DNA of 64,000 nucleotides from Oscillatoriales cyanobacterium (GTDB taxonomy: Bacteria > Cyanobacteriota > Cyanobacteriia > CACIAM-69d), in contig RDXB01000032.1 of assembly GCA_004292515.1 (NCBI GenBank), positions 51,624 to 115,623 on the forward strand, written 5' to 3'. The notes under the pieces were generated by a model, which did not search any database, had not been told where the DNA came from, and saw only the letters and a program-made list of their open reading frames with translations. Of this stretch, positions 37,030-45,980 are shown in pieces. Position numbers and translations under genes: made by a program. The stretch's first letter is position 1; each line of letters begins with the position of its first letter.

Positions 37030-38520
37030 ATGGTTGTGGCAACACCGGGCGCGGTTGAAAGCAGTGTGGCGCGATCAAACCCGATCGACCTGTTGATCGT
37101 GGGGGCAGGCTTGACGGGGTTGAGCGCGGCCCAGCGGTTTGTGCGCCAGTCGCCGGGGCGATCGTGCCTGGTGGTGGAGGCCCAAGATCGGGTCGGCGGC
37201 AACATCACCACGCGATCGGGCAATGGCTTTTTGTGGGAAGAAGGCCCCAACAGCTTTGCCCCCACGCCGGAGTTGCTGCAACTGGCGGTGGAAGTGGGTC
37301 TCAAGGATCAGTTGGTGTTTGCTGATGGCAAGTTGCCCCGCTTTGTCTATTGGGACGGGCGCTTGCAGGCAATTCCCATGAGTCCAGGGGCATTTTGGAA
37401 TTCGACCTTGTTGAGCGATCGGGGCAAGGCGCGGCTGCTGTTGGGGGCGGCCGGATTTGTGCCGCCGATCCTGGGGGCCACGGTGCAGGCCCGGGGCGGC
37501 GAAGAAACCGTGCGGGAATTTTTTACCCGACATCTGGGCCAAGAAACCATGGAGCGGATGGTTGATCCGTTTATTTCCGGGGTCTATGCCGGCGATCCCG
37601 ATGCCCTGAGCGCTTCGGCGGCCTTCCGCAAGATGGCGGCTATGCAGGCAGCGGGCGGGGGACTGGCGGCCGGGGCGATTCGGACGTTGCTGGCCAAGCG
37701 GCGGGCGGCCAAAACCGCGCCCCCGGCTGACCCGAATTTGCCCAAGCCAAAATCCGGTGAACTGGGGTCGTTCCGGGAAGGCTTGCAAATGCTGCCGGAA
37801 GCGGTGGCCAAGGAACTGGGCGATCGCGTGAAGCTGGGCTGGCGGGTGGAGGCGATCGCCCGATCAAGCAATGGCGACTACACCGTGGACTTGGCAACCC
37901 CCGATGGGCCGCGCCAAATCACGACTCGGGCGATCGTCCTGGCCACCCCCGCTCCAGCCACGGCGAACCTGTTGCAACCCCTGGCTCCGGCCGCCAGCGC
38001 CGCCCTGCACGCAATTCCCTATCCGGCGGTAGCTTGCGTGATTTTGGCCTATCCCGAAACGGCCTTTGCCCAATCCCTGCGCGGCTTTGGCAACTTGATC
38101 CCCCGTAGCTTGGGGCTGCAAACCTTGGGCACGATTTGGGCTTCTAGCCTGTTTGCGGGCCGTGCGCCCCAGGGTTGGGCCCACCTGATCAACTTCATCG
38201 GTGGCGCGCAAAATCCTGGGCTAATCAACAAAACCGAGGCGGAAATTGCAGATATCGTCCATGGGGATGTGCGGCGCATTCTGCTGAAGGAAGACGTAGC
38301 TCCCAAGGTGCTGTCGGTGAAGCTGTGGCGGCGGGCGATTCCTCAGTACACGATCGGCCATGCCGATCGCCTGGCCACACTGCATCGGGAATTGGCCGCC
38401 TGGCCGGGGCTGTTCCCTTGCAGCAACTACGAAGGCGGTGTGGCCCTGGGTGACTGTGTGCGCCACGGTTGGGATCAAGCGGCTGAGGTCGATCGCTACC
38501 TGGCCCAACTGCCCGTTTAG
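37030..38520 (+). CDS. hemY: Protoporphyrinogen oxidase (oxygen-dependent, HemY type)
   Basis: 496 residues from the ATG at 37030, preceded by GAGGTGG; a TTG six bases upstream is unlikely. FAD enzyme that oxidises protoporphyrinogen IX before the heme/chlorophyll branch. Seen: FAD-binding LLIVGAGLTGLSAAQRF and VVEAQDRVGGNITT, FLWEEGPNSF, MVDPFISGVYAGDP (family signature), and a C-terminal ACSNYEGG-like FPCSNYEGGVALGDCV motif closing the FAD site. This is the plant-like enzyme, found in some cyanobacteria in place of HemJ. The symbol hemG is also used. Confidence 0.95.
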   Translation: MVVATPGAVESSVARSNPIDLLIVGAGLTGLSAAQRFVRQSPGRSCLVVEAQDRVGGNITTRSGNGFLWEEGPNSFAPTPELLQLAVEVGLKDQLVFADGKLPRFVYWDGRLQAIPMSPGAFWNSTLLSDRGKARLLLGAAGFVPPILGATVQARGGEETVREFFTRHLGQETMERMVDPFISGVYAGDPDALSASAAFRKMAAMQAAGGGLAAGAIRTLLAKRRAAKTAPPADPNLPKPKSGELGSFREGLQMLPEAVAKELGDRVKLGWRVEAIARSSNGDYTVDLATPDGPRQITTRAIVLATPAPATANLLQPLAPAASAALHAIPYPAVACVILAYPETAFAQSLRGFGNLIPRSLGLQTLGTIWASSLFAGRAPQGWAHLINFIGGAQNPGLINKTEAEIADIVHGDVRRILLKEDVAPKVLSVKLWRRAIPQYTIGHADRLATLHRELAAWPGLFPCSNYEGGVALGDCVRHGWDQAAEVDRYLAQLPV

Positions 38521-38547
38521 TTGCCTAGCCCCAAGGACACCCAACCG

Positions 38548-39354
38548 ATGAACCGTCGCGACTGGTTAAAACACTGGTTAAAACAAGGATCGATCGCCCT
38601 CGGGGGAGCCTGTTTGGGTTGGGGCTTGCCGGGTCGGTGGGTCGATCGCGATTTGCTGGCGGAACCCCGCTGGAGCTACAGCGGAGCCACCGGCCCCGAC
38701 CATTGGGCAGCGCTGGATGGTGCGTTTCAAGCCTGTGCGATCGGTCAGCAGCAATCACCGATCGACCTCGGGGGGTTGGGCCAGCCCCAGCCGCGCACCC
38801 TACGGCTAGACTACGGCCCGGCCGGCACACGCATTCGCAACACAGGGCGATCGATTTTCGTGGATTGCCGCACCCAGGCTTGCACCGTCGGGTTTGGCGG
38901 CCAGCTTTATCACCTAATGCAATTCCACTTTCACCACCCCAGCGAGCACCAGTTGGCCGGGCGATCGTTCCCAGCGGAGGTGCATTTTGTCCATCGCAGT
39001 GAGGCGGGGGAGCTACTGGTGTTGGGGCAATGGCTGACCGGGAGCGATCGCGCCGCCCAGCAACCCGCCAATCAACCCGCCAGCCAACTGCTCGATCGGA
39101 TTCTGCAACGGGTTCCCCAAGCCTTGGGTGGGGCGATCGAGCTAGATGAGTGGCTGAATCCCGCTGATTTGTTGGCCACCGAACCGCGATCGCTCTACAG
39201 CTACAGCGGCTCCTTAACCACGCCGCCCTGCTCCGAGGGAGTGACTTGGGTGATGATGCCAGAACCCGTGGCGATCGACCCCGTTGTGCTCGATCGGCTC
39301 CAAATCCGCCTGGGCCGCAATGCCCGTCCCCTGCAAACGCGCCCTGTTCCCTAA
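38548..39354 (+). CDS. Alpha-type carbonic anhydrase, exported, Tat-type signal
   Basis: 268 residues from the ATG at 38548. The N-terminus MNRRDWLKHWLKQGSIALGG has the twin-arginine pattern and a short hydrophobic core, so export through Tat is likely. Zinc ligands are all present: MQFHFHHPSEH (two His) and AEVHFVHRS (third His). SYSGSLTTPPCSEGVTWVMM gives the substrate-pocket Thr/Pro loop. It interconverts CO2 and bicarbonate outside the cytoplasm, similar to EcaA of other cyanobacteria. It begins 27 bp after the protoporphyrinogen oxidase gene and may share its mRNA. Confidence 0.93.
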   Translation: MNRRDWLKHWLKQGSIALGGACLGWGLPGRWVDRDLLAEPRWSYSGATGPDHWAALDGAFQACAIGQQQSPIDLGGLGQPQPRTLRLDYGPAGTRIRNTGRSIFVDCRTQACTVGFGGQLYHLMQFHFHHPSEHQLAGRSFPAEVHFVHRSEAGELLVLGQWLTGSDRAAQQPANQPASQLLDRILQRVPQALGGAIELDEWLNPADLLATEPRSLYSYSGSLTTPPCSEGVTWVMMPEPVAIDPVVLDRLQIRLGRNARPLQTRPVP

Positions 39355-39356
39355 GC

Positions 39357-40778
39357 CTAGGACAGGCTGCGCACAGAATCCTCCACTTTGGATTCCGCAG
39401 GATCAGCTTGGCGAATTGGAATCTGAATAGTGAAGGTCGTACCCTGGCCCCCTTGAGATCGAAAAGTTAATTTACCTTGGTGTTTTCCAGTGATGACTTG
39501 GTGGCTAATAGCTAGCCCCATTCCTAGGCCTTGACCCACTACTTTCGTTGTAAAAAATGGGTTAAAAACTTGATTTTGAATCGGCAGGGGAATCCCAATC
39601 CCATTGTCCGTAATACTAATTGTGATCCACTGGCGTTCTAGCACAGCAGTTTGGATATCAATTTTGCCCCGATAGGACTGGCGATCGACGGGCTGTGGGT
39701 CTGCAGCGGTTTTGCGTCTCCAAGCATCCGTTGCATCGATCGCATTTTCTAAAATACTCATCAGGGCTTGATTCAAATATCTCGGATAACATTCAATCAA
39801 AGGCAATTCCCCATAGTTTTTTTCAATGGAGATGGACTTGATTTTTGCCTTCAGTTGATAATTCAGAATCTTGAGAATGCCATCAATATCTTCATGGATA
39901 TTGATCATCTTCAGTTCGGATTCATCAATCTGTGAAAAATTGCGCAAGTCCACCACAATTTGGCGAATCTGAGATGTCCCTGTCCGAATAGAGTTAATGA
40001 TCTTTTGGGAATCTTCTTTTAAAAAATCCAAATCCACATCTTCCATCAACAGCTCTACAGCCGTTGCTGAACTCGGATCATGAGCCTGATCACAATCAAC
40101 AATTTCAAGTAAGGTTTGCAAATAGTCTTCCAAATAGTCTAAATTTCCATAAATAAAGTTGACTGGATTATTAATTTCGTGAGCCACACCCGCCACTAAA
40201 TTGACCAAACCCGACATTTTTTCGGATTGCATCAACTGGCATTGGATTTGTTGCAAGTTATCAATGGTAGCTCGCAATTTTTGATTGGTGGTATCTAGGT
40301 CGCGGGTGCACTGTTCCACCCGCTTTTCGAGTTCAGCATTCATGCGCTGCAACAATTGTTCCGCTTGGTGGCGATCGGTCACATCCATGAGGGAACCCGA
40401 AAATTCACTGCCCATTTTGCGAGGCTGAATCGCAACTTCTAGCCACACAACTTGGCCGCAGATGTGGCGAAACTTCAACTCCTGTTTCAAGGGCGATCGC
40501 TGATCAAGATCTGTGAGCAAGACTTGCCAAGCAGCCTGCTGCTGCGGATCAATAAAATCTGCGAGGGGCTGGCCCAAGGAAGCATTGACCGAATAGCCCA
40601 GCGTTCTAGTCCAAGCTGGATTGAGAAAGGTCAGACAACCTTGATGGTCAAACTTAAAAACGATTTCATTGAGATTTTCAATCAACTCTCGATAGCACCG
40701 TTCAGACTCTGAGAGTTTCTCAATTAATCGATATTGAATTTGTGTATTCAGCTCATCATGGGTATTAGAATCCGACAT
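39357..40778 (-). CDS. PAS-domain sensor histidine kinase
   Basis: 473 residues, no membrane segment, so a soluble sensor. PAS domain about 25-145 (LNEIVFKFDHQGCLTFLNPA), then a short coiled coil (LQRMNAELEKRVEQCTRDLD). Next is the phosphoacceptor His in AGVAHEINNPVNFIYGN and a HATPase domain: N box LMSILENAIDATDAW, G1 ITDNGIGIPLP and G2 GQGLGMGLAISHQV. The HEINNP form belongs to a large cyanobacterial kinase group. The ATG at 40776-40778 overlaps the stop of the upstream isochorismatase fragment (TAATG), which suggests translational coupling. No response regulator gene is adjacent. The gene is more AT-rich than its surroundings. Confidence 0.92.
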   Translation of the reverse strand: MSDSNTHDELNTQIQYRLIEKLSESERCYRELIENLNEIVFKFDHQGCLTFLNPAWTRTLGYSVNASLGQPLADFIDPQQQAAWQVLLTDLDQRSPLKQELKFRHICGQVVWLEVAIQPRKMGSEFSGSLMDVTDRHQAEQLLQRMNAELEKRVEQCTRDLDTTNQKLRATIDNLQQIQCQLMQSEKMSGLVNLVAGVAHEINNPVNFIYGNLDYLEDYLQTLLEIVDCDQAHDPSSATAVELLMEDVDLDFLKEDSQKIINSIRTGTSQIRQIVVDLRNFSQIDESELKMINIHEDIDGILKILNYQLKAKIKSISIEKNYGELPLIECYPRYLNQALMSILENAIDATDAWRRKTAADPQPVDRQSYRGKIDIQTAVLERQWITISITDNGIGIPLPIQNQVFNPFFTTKVVGQGLGMGLAISHQVITGKHQGKLTFRSQGGQGTTFTIQIPIRQADPAESKVEDSVRSLS

Positions 40779-41026
40779 TATTCCAGAGAGGTTAATGACT
40801 GAATAAAATCATCGGCAGAAAGCACATGGGCATAGAGCGGAAAGACATTGTCAAGGTGAAACGCTTGCTCAAAAAGTGTGCGCGCACAGGTGCAGTCTTG
40901 TAACACCGAAACCCGGTAGCCTTTTTCATGGGTAGCGCGTCCCGTGGAATCAATACAAACCGATGTGACAGCGCCTGCTAGTACCACTTGCTGAATGGAG
41001 CTTTCTTGCAAACTCTCAGGGTGGAA
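40778..41026 (-). pseudogene. Isochorismatase-like hydrolase, C-terminal remnant
   Basis: Only the second half of an isochorismatase/cysteine hydrolase domain is present: IQQVVLAGAVTSVCIDSTGR with the family's cis-peptide/Cys motif (GAVTSVCIDSTGRAT), then EKGYRVSVLQDCTCARTL. The frame is closed by a stop at about 41027, only ten codons before the first homologous residues. A TTG at 41011 is the only visible start. The N-terminal Asp and Lys of the catalytic triad are missing, so the product would be inactive. It is joined to the kinase gene by a TAATG overlap, so it may persist because it is cotranscribed. Confidence 0.7.
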
Positions 41027-41667
41027 TCCTAGGTCTCATCAGCACTTCGTCAACCGATTTGGCTTTGCGGCTATTTACCCAAAACTTGGCTTAATTCGCC
41101 GTTTTTTTTCGCCGTATTTTGCCGTACTTTGATGATCCTGGCTTAGGGAGTGCGTTAGCTGAATTATAAGCTGGTGTTCTGGGGGCTGAACACTCATCAG
41201 GGTCGATCGCTAGTCACTGACAGCCCCCATGCCACAGCAGTTATTCACAGCAGTTATTCAATAGACCTCTTGCGCGAATTGGCTAGCAGCCCTCATCCCC
41301 CACTCTCTTCTCCCAAGATGCTACCCATTAGGCAGAAGTCAGGGAAACCGAGTGCTGACCAGGATGACAGCCCAACTGCAAGAAAAAGCGATCTGCTGGG
41401 GTCGCCTAGGAAGATGTCTGAAAAGTATCTTTTGGCCCGGGCCAAGCACCAATAGTTAATAGTCGTGGAGGCAAGATGCTCAAGCTCCTGGTCTGCGTCG
41501 ATCGATGGGGCGTGCAGAGTACCAATTTTGGCTGCTCGGATACCCTCTCGGGTCTGCAAGCCCCTCTCCCGACTTGGGCGCGGGATTTGGGGTGAGGGTC
41601 GGCATGGATGCAAGAGGTTAATCAACAGTGGCGCTTTAGAAATCCACTCTTGAAACCATCAATCCCA
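41027..41667. repeat. Noncoding region with long copy of the 6627-6767 type element
   Basis: No gene is supported. About 41280-41602 begins GGCTAGCAGCCCTCATCCCC and ends GGGATTTGGGGTGAGGGTCG, the same ends as the element at 6627-6767, but with ~190 more bases inside. A leftward open frame (41293-41625) runs through it and follows the repeat. The stretch 41070-41180 is AT-rich. The break point of the isochorismatase fragment borders this region. Confidence 0.6.
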
Positions 41668-42843
41668 TCAATCACACTCGGTGAGTGGTGAACGGGCGGG
41701 CGTACCCATTGCCACAGGCTCAGGCTCGGGCAAGGATTTCACTGCACCGGGGGTAGGGTCTTGGGCGCGCAAGTTGGCTAGGGCTTCCTTGATCAACACG
41801 GCCATGGGCACGGCGATCACCACTCCCAACAGGCCGCCCACTCGCACGCCGGTCAAAATCGCTAGGAACACCCAAAAGGGATTTAAGCCGGTCACACTGC
41901 CTAGGACGCGCGGAGCTACCAAATTTTCTACAATCTGCTGCACAATCAAGGCGGCGGCGAGGGCTTGCAGGGCTAGGCCAATGTCTTGTAGGGCAATCAG
42001 GGAAATCACTGTGCCAATGCCTACGGAGCCGCCAAAGGGGACAAGGGCCATCAGTCCGATCGTGAGGCCAAACAATAGACCAAAGGGAATTTTGAGCACT
42101 ACAAACATGGTGGTTAGCCCTAGGCCCAAACAGGTGGCCGTCAGGATTTGGCCGATGAAGTAGTTCTGGAAGCTCGATCGCAGGGTGCGGGAAAAGGGCT
42201 GTTGCAGGCGATCGGGCAGCCAAGCAATGATGCTTTCCCAAATTTCTTCGCTGTGCTGGAGCAGGTAGAAGGTCAAGACGATCGTCAACACCACGTCCAG
42301 CAACCGCACCACGGTCACTACGGTCACGTTCAGTGCCAGGTTTAGGGTGCGCCCGGCCAGGCTTTGCAACTCGTTTTTCAGGCGATCGTTCAGTTGCGAG
42401 ATCACCCCATCGAGACTGATCGGCAACCCAAACAGGTCAGCTCGCTCGTTGAGCATCATCAACTGGCGCTGGCCCGAATCGATCCATTCCGGCAGCCGCG
42501 CCACCAGTTGTTGGGCTTGGGCCACCACTAGCGGAACCAGCGTCACCCCCACGCCGACAACGATCGACAGGGCTATCAAAAACACCACTACCGCCGCTAG
42601 CCCTCGGTTCACACCCTTGGCGGCTAACCAGTTAACGGGATAGTTCAGCAAAAAAGCCAACAGGGCCGTGACCAACAACACGGCCAGCAGCGATTGAAAA
42701 TAGCCAAAAATGGTTGCTAGCGCCCAGGCATTCAGCACAGTCAGGGGGGCGGCTAGGGCAATGAGCAGAAAACGCGCTAAGGGGGATAGGGCTTCCCACC
42801 ATTGCACCAATTTGCTGGGGGGAAGGGGCGCGGTTGAACTCAT
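41668..42843 (-). CDS. AI-2E family transporter (PerM/TqsA type permease)
   Basis: 391 residues from the ATG at 42843 (MSSTAPLPPS); a further in-frame ATG at 42900 adds 19 residues. About eight membrane helices: two close pairs near the N-terminus (FLLIALAAPLTVLNAWALA, LLAVLLVTALLAFLLNYPV), a long cytoplasmic or membrane-surface middle region, and four to five near the end, including LLFGLTIGLMALVPFGGSVG and PFWVFLAILTGVRVGGLLG. Such proteins export small molecules or ions, and some carry autoinducer-2; the substrate here is unknown. It is a single gene. Confidence 0.9.
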   Translation of the reverse strand: MSSTAPLPPSKLVQWWEALSPLARFLLIALAAPLTVLNAWALATIFGYFQSLLAVLLVTALLAFLLNYPVNWLAAKGVNRGLAAVVVFLIALSIVVGVGVTLVPLVVAQAQQLVARLPEWIDSGQRQLMMLNERADLFGLPISLDGVISQLNDRLKNELQSLAGRTLNLALNVTVVTVVRLLDVVLTIVLTFYLLQHSEEIWESIIAWLPDRLQQPFSRTLRSSFQNYFIGQILTATCLGLGLTTMFVVLKIPFGLLFGLTIGLMALVPFGGSVGIGTVISLIALQDIGLALQALAAALIVQQIVENLVAPRVLGSVTGLNPFWVFLAILTGVRVGGLLGVVIAVPMAVLIKEALANLRAQDPTPGAVKSLPEPEPVAMGTPARSPLTECD

Positions 42844-42993
42844 TCGCGGCTCCTGTGCTTGGGTGGCGATGCTTCCATCATTATCACTAACTTGCCGCAC
42901 CCTGGATCTGGTCTAATCACGAAGTTTTTGTGTTTGTGTCGCGCTGGTGGGTGGAACGGGGCGATCGAGGGGATGGGGAGCGATCGCCATGCA

Positions 42994-43839
42994 CTATTGG
43001 GGTCTACCACGGAGTTGTTCAGCCTGGGATCGGGCCTGCTGGCTATTTTGGCGATAGCGCTGGGCGCGATCGCGAGCGGTGGCGGCCCGGCGGTCTTCAG
43101 CGGAGACCTTTTCCATGAGATCGGCGGCTGCTTGCCACTGGCCGGCCAGTTCCTGCCATTGCTCAGGAGTTTTGGCGGTTTGACCGGCGAGGGCGGCGCT
43201 TTCGGCTAGGCGCACGGCTTTGACGAAGGGATCATCAGCCCCAACCACGTTGCCAGCCGGTGCAACTGCTCCACCAAAGGAAATCCACTTGAAGTTCCAA
43301 GCGATCGCCCCTAGCAGCACGATCGCCAACAGGGCCCCCCCGGCCGCGCCTAACCAAAACTGCGATCGGGCGGCCTTCCCGGGAATTGGCGAGCCGAGGG
43401 TGGGGAACACGGCGCTCCGTTGGCGCAATTGCAAGTCCCGTAGCGTCCAGTGGAGCAGGTTTGATCGCTTCAGCACCAGCGGCTCCGACCACAACAGATC
43501 GTCAGGATCCCGTTGAATTGCTTCGAGCCAAAGCAACTGCTGCTCTTGGACAATGCGGGCGTAGAGCTGAACCTTGCGAATGCCGCGCGGGGCCAGGTGC
43601 TCTAAGATGCTATGCACTCGCTCAACTACACCCTCGCGATCGAGGTTGTCAGGACTGGGGGCTTCGCAGAGCAACTGCAAACTCCCACCGGCAATCACGG
43701 CACGGGTACGAATTTGCTGGTTGGCCAGTTTTTGATTCAAAATTTGGACGATCGCCGCAATGCTACCGCCACAGGCTTGACGATACACATCATCAAACCC
43801 ACTTTCGTAAATCCAGTCCGTGTCTTGGGAAGAGGTCAC
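42994..43839 (-). CDS. Membrane-anchored protein of unknown function
   Basis: 281 residues from a GTG at 43837-43839. The N-terminal ~150 residues are soluble and mixed alpha/beta, with CGGSIAAIVQILNQKLANQQ and GIRKVQLYARIVQEQQLLWL. One membrane helix lies at about 163-183 (FWLGAAGGALLAIVLLGAIA). The rest (about 205-281) is an Ala/Glu/Arg-rich helix with coiled-coil character (AADLMEKVSAEDRRAATARD). This arrangement is seen in cyanobacteria-specific proteins; no function is known to me. Confidence 0.75.
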   Translation of the reverse strand: MTSSQDTDWIYESGFDDVYRQACGGSIAAIVQILNQKLANQQIRTRAVIAGGSLQLLCEAPSPDNLDREGVVERVHSILEHLAPRGIRKVQLYARIVQEQQLLWLEAIQRDPDDLLWSEPLVLKRSNLLHWTLRDLQLRQRSAVFPTLGSPIPGKAARSQFWLGAAGGALLAIVLLGAIAWNFKWISFGGAVAPAGNVVGADDPFVKAVRLAESAALAGQTAKTPEQWQELAGQWQAAADLMEKVSAEDRRAATARDRAQRYRQNSQQARSQAEQLRGRPQ

Positions 43840-43917
43840 GAGGGATCGCCATTGCTGCTTTCAGGACGTTTTTATCACAATTCAGGGCGAATTCAAGGGG
43901 AATTAAGCCGGTTGGGA

Positions 43918-45078
43918 TCACAGTCCATAGACGCGATCGAGTGCCTGGGCAAGATCAGCCACCAAATCATCACCATGTTCGAGGCCAACCGACAGGCGCA
44001 ATAAATTATTCGGCGTGTGGGTTCCTGGCCCCTCGATCGAGGCGCGATGCTCAATTAAACTTTCTACCCCACCCAAGCTTGTGGCGCGCGTCCAGAGTTG
44101 CAGGGCCGCCACCACCGCCATTGCTTCGGTCTGACCACCCCGCACTTGCACCGACACCATACCGCCAAAATCCCGCATTTGCGATCGCGCCAGGGCCGCT
44201 TGGGGATGGTCGGCTAAACTGGGATAGTGCACTGCCTCCACAGCCGGGTGCGATCGCAGCCAGTCTGCCACCCGTCGTCCGCCCGCACAGTGGGCCGCCA
44301 TTCGCACCGGCAAAGTAGCCACACTCCGCAGGGTCAACCAGCAATCAAAGGGAGTCATCCCCGAGCCGCCCAACCGCTGGACTTGTCGCAGGCGATCGAA
44401 GGCCGCATCCTGCCGCGCCGCAATTACTGCCCCGCCGCTAACATCGCTGTGACCGCCCAAATATTTGGTGGTGGAATGCACGACCCAATCGGCTCCCAGG
44501 GCGATCGGCTGTTGCAAAATCGGTGTAGCCCAAGTGTTGTCGCAAATGCATAAGGCTCCCACCCGATGGGCTAGTTGGGCGATCGCCGCAATATCCGCCA
44601 GCTTCAACAAGGGGTTTGACGGCGTTTCGACCCAAATCGCTTTGGTATCTGGGGTCAAGGCGGCTGCGACCTGATCCAGATCCGTGGCATCCACCCAGTC
44701 CACCGCCAACCCCCAGGGCTGCAACACCTGCTCCATGAGTTGAGCCGTGCCGCGATAGAGATCTAAGGGAGCGACAATTCGGCCGGGGCCGATCGCCTGC
44801 AAACAAGCCATCATCGCCGCCGCCCCAGAGCTAAAGGCCGCCGCTGCCGCCCCACCTTCGAGGGCCGCCAAGCAGGTTTCGAGCGATCGCCGGTTGGGAT
44901 GATCCAGCCGACCGTAGAGATAGCCCTGGGGATAAGACCCATCGGGCGATCGCTCAAAAGTCGTCGTCAGATACAGCGGCGGGGCGATCGCTCCCGTAGC
45001 CGGATCGACAGCCCGACCCGCATGAATCGCCACGGTTTCTAAATGGGAACTAGGCTGAGATTCGATCGAATCGGACAT
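43918..45078 (-). CDS. Trans-sulfuration PLP enzyme (cystathionine gamma-synthase / lyase family)
   Basis: 386 residues from the ATG at 45078 (MSDSIESQPS); the open frame goes seven codons further. Cys/Met metabolism PLP enzyme with SSGAAAMMACLQAIGPG, YGRLDHPNRRSLE, VETPSNPLLKLADI, CDNTWATPILQQP (Asp that binds the pyridine nitrogen) and HSTTKYLGGHSDVSGG (Schiff-base Lys in TKY). It could make cystathionine from an activated homoserine or cleave cystathionine; the motifs do not decide. It is a single gene. Confidence 0.92.
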   Translation of the reverse strand: MSDSIESQPSSHLETVAIHAGRAVDPATGAIAPPLYLTTTFERSPDGSYPQGYLYGRLDHPNRRSLETCLAALEGGAAAAAFSSGAAAMMACLQAIGPGRIVAPLDLYRGTAQLMEQVLQPWGLAVDWVDATDLDQVAAALTPDTKAIWVETPSNPLLKLADIAAIAQLAHRVGALCICDNTWATPILQQPIALGADWVVHSTTKYLGGHSDVSGGAVIAARQDAAFDRLRQVQRLGGSGMTPFDCWLTLRSVATLPVRMAAHCAGGRRVADWLRSHPAVEAVHYPSLADHPQAALARSQMRDFGGMVSVQVRGGQTEAMAVVAALQLWTRATSLGGVESLIEHRASIEGPGTHTPNNLLRLSVGLEHGDDLVADLAQALDRVYGL

Positions 45079-45291
45079 GGGAACAGCGCGATGACGCAAG
45101 ACACAACGTTTTGAGGGTAAATCAACGGTCGATTAACCAGCCCACCGGTCAAATCACCCCATCCGCAAGCGATCGGGCCCGTGATACAACTTCAACAGTT
45201 CATGCGAATGATGCGAATCATGCAAAATTGTGACGCACTCTCCCAGTTCGCAAACCTTGTAGCAGCTAGCGATCGATCGCCAACCACCACC

Positions 45292-45561
45292 ATGACCGAA
45301 CCCAACCAACCCTGGCAAACCCGTTTCTGGTTGTGGGCCGATCGCGCCCTCATGGCCAATCTGTTTTTAGTACTCTTCAGCTTCGCTTGGCTAGCGATCG
45401 CCGTTGTGGGCCGCAGCCTGCACAAACCCTTAGGCTTTGATTTGTGGTACGCCCTTTGGCAACCCCTCTGGCAACCCGCCCTCGGCATCCTGATGGCCGG
45501 AGCAATTCTCAACGGCTCAATTCGATGGATTAGTCAGCGGTTTAGCCAAAACCGAAACTAG
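45292..45561 (+). CDS. Small two-helix membrane protein
   Basis: 89 residues from the ATG at 45292 (MTEPNQPWQTRFWL); the longer frame upstream looks noncoding. Two hydrophobic helices: ALMANLFLVLFSFAWLAIAV and QPALGILMAGAILNGSIRW. The tail is basic. It is divergent from the trans-sulfuration gene. A conserved-looking small cyanobacterial membrane protein with no function I know. Confidence 0.65.
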   Translation: MTEPNQPWQTRFWLWADRALMANLFLVLFSFAWLAIAVVGRSLHKPLGFDLWYALWQPLWQPALGILMAGAILNGSIRWISQRFSQNRN

Positions 45562-45980
45562 AAGTTACCCAAACCTGAGTCAAAACCATCATATCTAGCA
45601 TTCACCATCCAAAACTTCATAAACCAGCCTGCCATAGATAAAATCGGCACAGCTTTGGGAACTAACCCCCTGCTCCATCGTCAGACGGGATAGAGAAGCC
45701 AAAAACTCGCACAAGCGCACTTAGCCCACTCAGTACCGCAGTTGCCGTGCCGGCTAGTAATTCAATAAAACGATCGACACCCCGTATTAGGGTGCATCGG
45801 GTGTATCGCAACTACAGCACTAGCAGGCTAGCCATTGCAAGCCAGTCTGCTAACTCGATATGGGTCACATCCACTGGGCCTCGCCGCACCGCTGATCTCT
45901 ACATCGGTCGGTGACTCCCCAAGACGAGACCCACCCAGGATCTAGGGGCCGTACAACCTGACACCGATAGGTATTAAGTA
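45562..45980. other. Upstream region of the RTX protein gene
   Basis: 419 bp with no supported gene, more AT-rich than neighbouring genes. It contains a short repeated TGCATCGGGTGTATCGC-like tract (about 45790-45810). It presumably holds the promoter of the repetitive gene that follows. No clear terminator for the small membrane protein gene was seen. Confidence 0.35.

Noticed and set aside
41293..41625. Minus-strand open frame in the long MITE-like element
   Set aside because: It follows the repeat and its low-complexity ends; no domain was recognised. Kept only as part of the element.
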